A DNA stretch of 64,000 bases from Orobanche coerulescens. Lineage: Eukaryota; Streptophyta; Magnoliopsida; Lamiales; Orobanchaceae. Location: the NCBI GenBank assembly GCA_033398695.1, contig JAWKAU010000044.1, positions 186,001 to 250,000 of the forward strand. The letters run 5' to 3'. Positions 56,761 through 64,000 of the stretch are shown here, piece after piece (position 1 is the stretch's first letter; each line of letters opens with the position of its first letter). The notes below the pieces were generated by a model that worked only from the letters and a program-made list of their open reading frames with translations, did no database searches and was not told the DNA's origin. The position numbers and the translations under genes are program-made.

Positions 56761-59413
56761 TGTAACACCCCAATAAGGCAGCTATTACAGTGCCGTGGAC
56801 CCCACACTGGGATCCACCAGGCGATACCCAAAACATAGATTAAATACACAATACATGTGATACCGAACCACAAAATATTGTACTTACTCCGATTGGGAGT
56901 TTACAGTAGTATGGCCAACGACCTTATTATACACGGGATTCAAATATAAGTATAACCCATATGGAGATGGAATATACTTTAAATAACAATACATTTGTTC
57001 ATAATTAAAATAAAGCGGAAAGATAACATTACACGGTACGAACATGACCGGACAACAAAAGACTTGGGCCCCCCGAACTAGTATCCTTCGAACCATTCGC
57101 CATCACCATGATCTTTCCGTGCCTTGCCTTTACCTCGACCTAAAATACAACACAAGTATTTCGCCCAACACAGGGTCAGATATACATGATAAATGGTTTC
57201 TCAAGATATTATACAATTCACATATATAAGATTTCAAGGAAAACAACACGACTAACGAACATACCCCTCGGGCGTATGAATGCTTAGTCACAAAACGTCG
57301 AACACATCCAAATATATAAATGGACTATGAAAGACTAAGATAGTACGGCTCAAGATGGACATCACAGTACGCCCGATCCGGAAATGTGTCAGTGCACATG
57401 TCCACCCCGTATACGGAATCCAGGATATACGTGGGACAATGTACCTAATTAGCCTCCCGAACTATGTCTCGTGTGCACAGTCCAATACGGAAACGTCCAC
57501 GCATGACTATATATGTGCCTGGATAAAAATCCTACACAATAACCAATCGGAACACAAATATGATTTCAGATATGTCACGATACAACATGACAACGAATTC
57601 AATAAATCACATATGACGAACTTGGGAATGCAATCCCATGATGAAAACGGGACATCATCAAATAATATTAATTCACGGATCACAATTTCATAAGTGTTTC
57701 ATATACACGAAACTCATAATCATCACAAGAATCCAAACATCATTATAACCAAGCAAGATAACTTGCCTCAACATGGATACGAGAATAGTCCTTCCTTGTC
57801 GAACGAACAAACAGTCCTCGACTTAATATCGGTTACTCGAACAATCAACCTTGTAAGGGATACAATCCATTCAAAACACATTTCCATAACTATCGGTGTC
57901 TAGTTCAGCGAATCGATAACCTAAATTCAATTCACTTAGTTCGACTATCTTTGTATTAATTCCATTTTAAAGATTCATACTAACTTCAATTTATTCCCAT
58001 TATTGGCTATCATTCAAGGTGTTCTCGATTATTCGTATAATTCAAACGAATTAGAGTTTATCAAGAATAAACATCAATGTTTTGAAAGAATAACCTAAAC
58101 AACTATGTTCTATAAAGCTTTGATCAAAATGAAGGTTACTCAACGACTAACATTGTTTGAACGGATTGAATTGTAAAGTTATTACCATGTTCATTGATTA
58201 TGAGTTCACCTAGTTAGATTAATGATGTAGTCGAGTTATTCATTATAAGATGATTACAAATTCATCAATAAGGTGAATTAATCATCTCTGGAACTTGGTT
58301 GATATAAATCAGGGTTCTACCAAATTAAATGAAGAACCCTAAGCCAATATTGTTTAAAAACCTCCTTAAGCATGGTGTTTGGGTTTAATGAAATGGTGGT
58401 AGTTCTACAAACAACCTATCTAAAATGAAGCTAAGGATTATTATCGTCTTGATGATGTAAAAAATCTAGTCAAGAGAGTGTGGTTATACTACACATGATC
58501 ATCACTATTAAAACACTAAGGATTCATCATTACAAAACCCTTAATCACCAAGTTGTTAAAAGTTAACTAAAATTTACTAGTTTAATTCATCTATAGGTGT
58601 AGTATGCTCCACCTCTAGTATCAAAACTACAAATTTACAAAGTGGAATCGCACACATATCTTCAGAAATGAAGAACACTACACCAAAATCACAAGAACAC
58701 ACCCTAAGCTTCAAGAATGACTCCAAACTTCCAATCAACAAGCTCCAAACCAAGATGTATAGCTCAAGCACAAGTGGAAAGAAGGTAGAAGTGATCTAGG
58801 GAGGCAGGGGGATGCTTATACTGGAGAAATCACGAAGTTGAACATGCAAAATGAAAGACACAAGTTGTCTTTTTATAACAGCACAGTTCGTTACGTACGT
58901 TATACACCAAAGGATAACGTACGTTAGGAGCTTTACGTACGCTACACCAAAAGTGTTACATACGTAAGCTAATTCCAGAGGCTACTGGACTAAAACACGA
59001 ACATCATTACATACGTTATCGCTTGGAGCATTACGTACGTAATGTAGGTCAACTAGGTTGCCTCCAAAAGATCAGATATTCGAATCACGCCCGACCCCAC
59101 ACGCCGAAAGTTGAGATCGGATACGACTACAAGTATTACGTACGTAAAAGGCACCTCCTTACGTACGTAAATCTCACATTATAACGTACGTTATGCTAAA
59201 GGGTTAGCGTACGTTAAGTACAGAATTACTAGCCCAAAAATGCACTTATCTATACAACGCTGAAAATTCAATCATAGTGCGAGTGAGTTTTTATTAAGTC
59301 TATTATGATATATTCCAACATCAACAAACATTAAAGAAATGCAACAAGACTACAACAGTATTGAATTATCCGAATAATACAACAGTAAGCAAGAATTTTC
59401 GTCGGATATTACA
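56761..59413 (-). repeat. Solo gypsy LTR I
   Basis: It starts TGTAACACCCCAATAAGG and ends CGTCGGATATTACA, flanked by perfect CTCTT duplicates (56756-56760 and 59414-59418). It has no internal sequence, so it is a solo LTR. It belongs to the family of the element A LTR and of LTR C. TATA box and array lie at 58871-59216. Confidence 0.92.
58871..59216 (-). promoter_or_regulatory. LTR I palindrome array and TATA box
   Basis: Ten sites TTACGTACGTAA or close variants occur at 58891, 58914, 58933, 58956, 59007, 59031, 59136, 59159, 59182 and 59205. Gaps are 23, 19, 23, 51, 24, 105, 23, 23 and 23. TTATAAAA (minus strand, 58871-58878) lies 12 bp from the first site. Confidence 0.82.
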
Positions 59414-59994
59414 CTCTTTTCCAATCCATATCCACCATATGCTCCACAAAGAAGTTGATCTGGTTGAACATTCTATCGTATTCTTCGACCATCATCCCCT
59501 TTGTTCGAGATTCTTGAACACTCTCTCCATTTTATCTCGGTAATGCTGTTGGTAGTACTGTTCCATTACTATTTCTTTGAACCAAACCCAAGTTAATACA
59601 GCACGCTCGGCTACAGGCCTCAAATGCTAGTAGCTCAACCCCCAATGTCCAGCATCCTCCACCATTTGATACTGGGTGCAAAGAATCCTTTGTGTATCAG
59701 TGCATCCCAATGAGCTCAAAGGTGCGCTCGAGCGACATGAATCATTCATCAACAAATGCTGGTCCTTCCCGATCGTTGAATAATGGTGGTGTGAAGCGCC
59801 AGAACTGTTGCATAACTTGTGCCTCGTTACAGGATGACACGTTATCATTGCGGTTATTCTGACCTCTTTTAGCACCACCAGTAGCTCCAGCACCAAGGTT
59901 GGTATTTTGACCATTGAGATTATCCGCACCTCGGTTAGCTGGGCGTCCATGTCCACAAGTTGCCGTGACCCTAGGGCATATCATGGACAAACCC
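59414..59994 (-). pseudogene. Element H gag, 5' part
   Basis: On the minus strand gag begins near 59990 with a GRPANRGADN-type basic start, then FWRFTPPLFNDREGPAFVDE, followed in another frame by a LERTFELIGC-like piece and TDTQRILCTQYQMVEDAGHW. This is the front of the retrotransposon gag domain. It continues, broken, to the LTR I insertion. Frameshifts occur near 59745. Confidence 0.78.
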
Positions 59995-60306
59995 TATAGT
60001 AATGATAAAATAACGCATGTCACATGTATATCTATGAATTTATAAGAAAACAATTGCATGCCCAAATATTTTATCATAAAATTCCTATTTACAAAATGGA
60101 CTGAAAATGCGTCTTTAATACATAAATCATGATTGATCTGGTAAACTATATTTAGCACATAATGAGTAATAATAACTTAAATGTACCTTGGGAGTCGAAG
60201 TGTGGCAAAGGTGATTGACCATAATTGCTACAAGAATTTTGACTACATGCAAAAATAAAATTGTAGTTTGAAAAAGAAACCATCTTAATGAGTCTACAGA
60301 ACCGTA
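59995..60306 (-). other. Element H leader
   Basis: AT-rich untranslated sequence between gag and the primer site. No feature seen. Confidence 0.6.
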
Positions 60307-60322
60307 GACCCGCTCTGATACT
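60307..60322 (-). promoter_or_regulatory. Element H primer binding site
   Basis: The minus strand reads AGTATCAGAGCGGGTC. It matches the initiator-Met PBS (TGGTATCAGAGC) apart from its first bases. Confidence 0.75.
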
Positions 60323-60327
60323 ACTTA

Positions 60328-61898
60328 TGTAGCACCATATTATAGGGAAAATAATTCTTCTAATTTTAAGAAGAATAAATAAATGTTTGCAGCGGAAATA
60401 AATTTTCAAAATCAAACATAATACCACAAGTACTATTCTCGAAGTCATCATTAAACAAAACGTACTTGATGTGAATTTAAACAATTCAAACACTTGTTCG
60501 TAAAATATAACTTGAAATAAATAACAATAAATTAACAAATAAGCATCTATAAATGAAACTCGATCATCCCGCACTCAAGCACACGTTATAACGAACTCTT
60601 AACCTGAAAGAGATAAATAAATGGAGTAAGCTTTCAACTCGCTCAGTGTGGAGAGTACGCAATATGTCTAAGTTAATTTCTAAATATATTAGCAAGTATA
60701 ATCAACATAACTGGTAAATTCTGAAGCCTGCCGGCTAGCCTGAAGGCTTTATGCACAATTAAGTACTTCTAAACGATTTGTACATTCAAGTGCTTCTGGC
60801 GGATTTGCGTAATTAAGTGCTACTGACTGATTTGTATATTTATATATTTTTAATTGATTTCACATGCACATATAAGACAATATATAAAGCAATTAAAATA
60901 AACAAAAGCATAGTATAATTTCTCCACACCTGATATATGATGCTATTCTTGACTTGAAAGTGATGATGTAGATGCTCGACTCAATAATTCTAGGCCCGTA
61001 ACTCCTTGTTATTATCTATAAATAATAAATTAAAATATTACAATATGATCGAAAATAAAATAAGAGAATAAAAAAAATTAGATGATGACACTACATGAAA
61101 GGGGGTCAAAGTGAGATTTTAAAAATGAATAGGTTTAAAGTGAAGGAGCTGATAACTAGGGGTTAAATTGAATTAAAAGCTGAGAGATCCATTTGTAATT
61201 TTTCATAAGTTTAAGGTATAAAAATCTCCCCCTTCACAATCAGGGGTGGTATACCGTACCGTACCGAATATTTTTGCCAATACCGTATACCGTACCAAAA
61301 GTTTCGATATAACAAAATTCATACCGATACCGTACCGAAAGTTTTGGTATATCGAAATTCGGTATACCAAAATTTCGGTATGGCTTTCGGTCCATACCAA
61401 TACCATACCAAAATTTTGACATACTAAATTTTATTTCGGTACCGATATATAGCGAACTTATCGAAATACCGAATTACCAAAATATAGAAAAATCTTGATA
61501 TACCAATATATATCGAAATACCGAACAAATAAAATACCGAAAATATCAATATACTGATATATATATATATATATATTGAGATATCGATTTTTTTTGGTAT
61601 TTCAGTATCTACCGAAATACCAAAAATACAAAATTCATACCATTACCGTACAGAAAATTTTTGGAACGGTACCATATCGTACCGAAAATTTTCGGAACGG
61701 TACCATACCGTACCGAACATTCGGTATACTGAAATTTTTGAAAATTTCAGTAAATTTTCGGTACGGTAAAATTGGTATTCCGACATTTCGGTATATTTTG
61801 CCACCTCTATTCACAATTAGGTCAGCCAATTTCTCTATCACTGATCTCTCACTGAACCTCTCAAATTCTTCGCTCTCTCAACGATTCTCTCTGGAAAA
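60328..61898 (-). repeat. Element H 5' LTR, interrupted
   Basis: It starts TGTAGCACCATATTATAGGG on the plus strand. It carries the MITE at 61241 and is cut by copia LTR G at 61899, so its other end is outside the window. AT-rich, no array seen. Confidence 0.65.
61241..61809. mobile_element. hAT-like MITE rich in ATACCG/CGGTAT
   Basis: The ends CAGGGGTGG and CCACCTCTA are imperfect inverted repeats, flanked by a perfect 8-bp duplication TTCACAAT (61233-61240 and 61810-61817). The interior is almost entirely made of ATACCGAAA, GGTACCG and CGGTATA words in both orientations, so it can fold on itself. No protein is encoded; open frames such as 61576-61923 are artefacts. Confidence 0.88.
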
Positions 61899-63904
61899 TG
61901 TTACGATTTGGTGCCTAAAATAAAGGCCCAGCGGAAGCGGTAAAATGAAAATTAATTCAATCCGAATCCCTACGAGGATCGATCGAGCTATGTATATACG
62001 AATATTAAAATGAAATACAAGATATGCAAGAAACTTACCCTTGAAGTCCGTTGATTAAATGAATTCCTTCTCTTGAGTAACTCCCCAAGCTTTAGTTGCA
62101 TTTCCTACGATCCAATTTGCTCCAAGCTCTTGGATGATCCAACACGAAAAGGACTGCGTCTCTACTTGCCATGCGCTGGAAAAACGACTGGAATGACTAA
62201 ACCTCGTTATCCTCCAAGGATACGGCTAGAACAAGGCTGTAAAATCTTTGCTAATCAAGATTACAACACTCTAAGTATATAATCTTTGATCTATCTATCT
62301 CACTCTTATTTTCTCCAAGAAAAGTTATGAAATAAATGAAGATGATGAAGAATGTTGTGAAGCCTTAGAAAACTATTTTCCTTTCTCTTCTCCTCTCCCA
62401 AAAAACCGTGAGATTGAATGTTCCAAAAGAGAGATGTAGTCTTCACATTTTTTCTCATCTATATCTCCCCATATCTCCTACCTTTTGACAATATCACCAA
62501 AGGTGATCTTTGTCCCCTTGATTGGTCACAAGGATAGTACCCCACCAAGTGAAGACCAAGACCATGGAGGGAGTAGGTGATTGGGGCGGCCATATAGAAG
62601 GAGCCGGACAAGTTCGATCCGTTTCGGACTCCCGTGAGTACAAACAGATAAACTCCTATTCCGTTCCGATGTATTTGTGCCGATTAATTAATCCAATTAA
62701 TTAATCACATCAAATACATAACAACATAATTAATTTCTCCAAGAAATAATTATATCCATGAATTAAATTAATCACCCAGTAATTTATTTAATACATTAGG
62801 CCATAAATTAATTTATCCAATAAATCGATTTAGACATCCAATGTCCCAAATTAGATATCCAATATCTAATATTCATAATGAGATAATAAAATAGATTCAT
62901 TACGTCGTCAATCCTATTGCGCGACTCGTTAGGTCCGTCTCAGTCAGCAATGGGAGGAACCAAAGAGTAGTAGCACCACCTAGCCAGCCTGGCGGCCTAC
63001 ACTGTACCCCAACTGAGAACTAATGATGGGATCATTCAAGAACCATTCTATTGTGAATACCAGTATACGTATAAACCCTTCTTTTAAATATCCCGATCAA
63101 GTTATAGCGTCACGGTTAGTCAAACCCTATCTGTACTTGACTCTATGCATTTGTTAATGCAAATCGAGATCATCGAGCTCTCGTGTATCCAATACAACTA
63201 GCTCCAATGCTTTGGCCAAAGACTTATGATCTCATCTGCCAATAACCGCATAGGACATATAACCTGTTCACTAACAGGAGAAAGAATTCTATATTGGTAT
63301 TCAGTAGGACCTGCTACTTGCCCATCAAGATGCACGTCGACATTGACCCCCACCTTCCGGTTTATAGGGTCGAACTACTCTAATGAAAATATTGACATCA
63401 CAAGCACATCCCTACTAAATCCTCAAGTCGAAGGTTCACGAATACCTATCACAACCTTTCGATTCCGTCATTGACTGTCCCGGAGTGAAATCCCTGGGAC
63501 GAATCGCGGGTGAGTCGGTTCGAGTATACTAATCCAATTAGTATACATTTAACGTGTGCTCCCACTAACCATTAGTGTCCGATAGGCACTCTCTTGTCAA
63601 AGAACACGTCATACAAGTCTTCACATAAACTTAACGCCCAGTCAAGTTTCATCGACTTGCGAACAATTAAGTATTTGAGCTATAAACCTTTCCAGTGCCG
63701 ACCCCCTTATCTAATAAGGAGTGGAATGTTTTGCTCTCAAATACACGGACTAGTTTCTATATGTATATTTACGAGTTAGGAATGCCAGTAACTACCAGTA
63801 AATAAAGAAACATTCATTTGCCTTGTGATAATGATTTACATAATTACAAGTACAATGCCTCACTCAACATCCTCTGAGTGGCATTCAAGGGCATACTCCT
63901 AAAA
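61899..63904 (-). repeat. Element G (copia) 3' LTR
   Basis: It starts TGTTACGATTTGGTGCC on the plus strand. It ends near CATACTCCTAAA beside a purine-rich GTGGGAGATTTTT (minus strand) and the copia pol end. It matches LTR G' at 49626. Its 5' terminal TGTTAG is altered to TTTAG. Open frames inside are chance. Confidence 0.82.
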
Positions 63905-63919
63905 ATCTCCCACATGCAC

Positions 63920-64000
63920 TCAATGCCACACACTATGGTATCTAATACCCATGTTCTCCAGATGACTCTCCAAGCTAGTCTGAGAAAGTGGCTTAGTCAG
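63920..64000 (-). CDS. Element G copia pol, extreme C-terminus (partial)
   Basis: The minus-strand frame runs in from the window edge and reads LTKPLSQTSLESHLENMGIR followed by YHSVWH and TGA (63920-63922). LTKPL and HxxxMGIR are the closing motifs of copia RNase H and pol. The rest of the element lies to the right. Confidence 0.85.
   Translation of the reverse strand: MTKPLSQTSLESHLENMGIRYHSVWH

Overview
This window is a piece of a higher-plant (angiosperm, probably eudicot) nuclear chromosome made almost entirely of nested transposable elements. I find no host gene, tRNA or rRNA gene. Plant origin is shown by Ty3/gypsy chromoviruses primed by initiator-Met tRNA, a Sirevirus-like Ty1/copia element, a gag-only (TR-GAG type) LTR element, a CACTA terminus and two hAT-like elements. 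Letters below name elements for this report only.

Layout, left to right. 1-11079: gypsy element A (minus strand: RNase H, RT, protease, gag, leader, PBS and a truncated LTR), carrying a complete gag-only element T (3410-8013, TSD AACCA) in its leader and a solo LTR of T's family (9983-10909, TSD GTTAT) in its LTR. 11080-21852: Sirevirus-like copia S (plus strand: LTR, broken gag-pol, repeated polypurine motifs, then a 3-kb env-position reading frame with its own TATA box and poly(A) signal); its 3' LTR is missing. 21853-30418: gypsy element B (plus strand) with two very long LTRs, a nearly gutted interior and another solo T-family LTR (24339-25490, TSD GACCC). 30506-31421: left end of a CACTA transposon. 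31422-33270: 5' parts of two gypsy LTRs (C, D). 33271-47942: gypsy element E (minus) split by the complete gypsy element F (34233-44097, TSD GTTGT). 47943-49625: rest of a D LTR. 49626-50583: copia LTR fragment G'. 50584-51790: gag start, PBS and LTR of a minus-strand element J. 51791-61898: chromovirus H (minus), interrupted by a hAT element (55957-56648, TSD AGCCTCAA), a solo gypsy LTR I (56761-59413, TSD CTCTT) and a hAT-like MITE (61241-61809, TSD TTCACAAT). 61899-64000: LTR and extreme pol C-terminus of copia element G, which runs out of the window.

Coding regions are largely decayed. Element A has in-frame stops in gag and pol. F has lost most of gag, H has lost catalytic residues, and S is frameshifted throughout. 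The best preserved frames are the two env-position ORFs of S, the gag cores of T and E, and the PR-RT of A.

The most striking signal is regulatory. In at least four diverged gypsy LTR types (B, C, F, I; a reduced form in D), the U3 region carries an array of about ten to twenty imperfect 12-bp palindromes built on CGNNCG. They are repeatedly spaced 20-24 bp (about two helical turns) or near multiples of that. The last site ends about 9-13 bp before the TATA box. The palindrome 'dialect' differs between LTR types while the architecture is kept. The second notable signal is the self-contained transcription unit (E2F-like site, TATA, ORFs, AATAAA) in the env position of element S.
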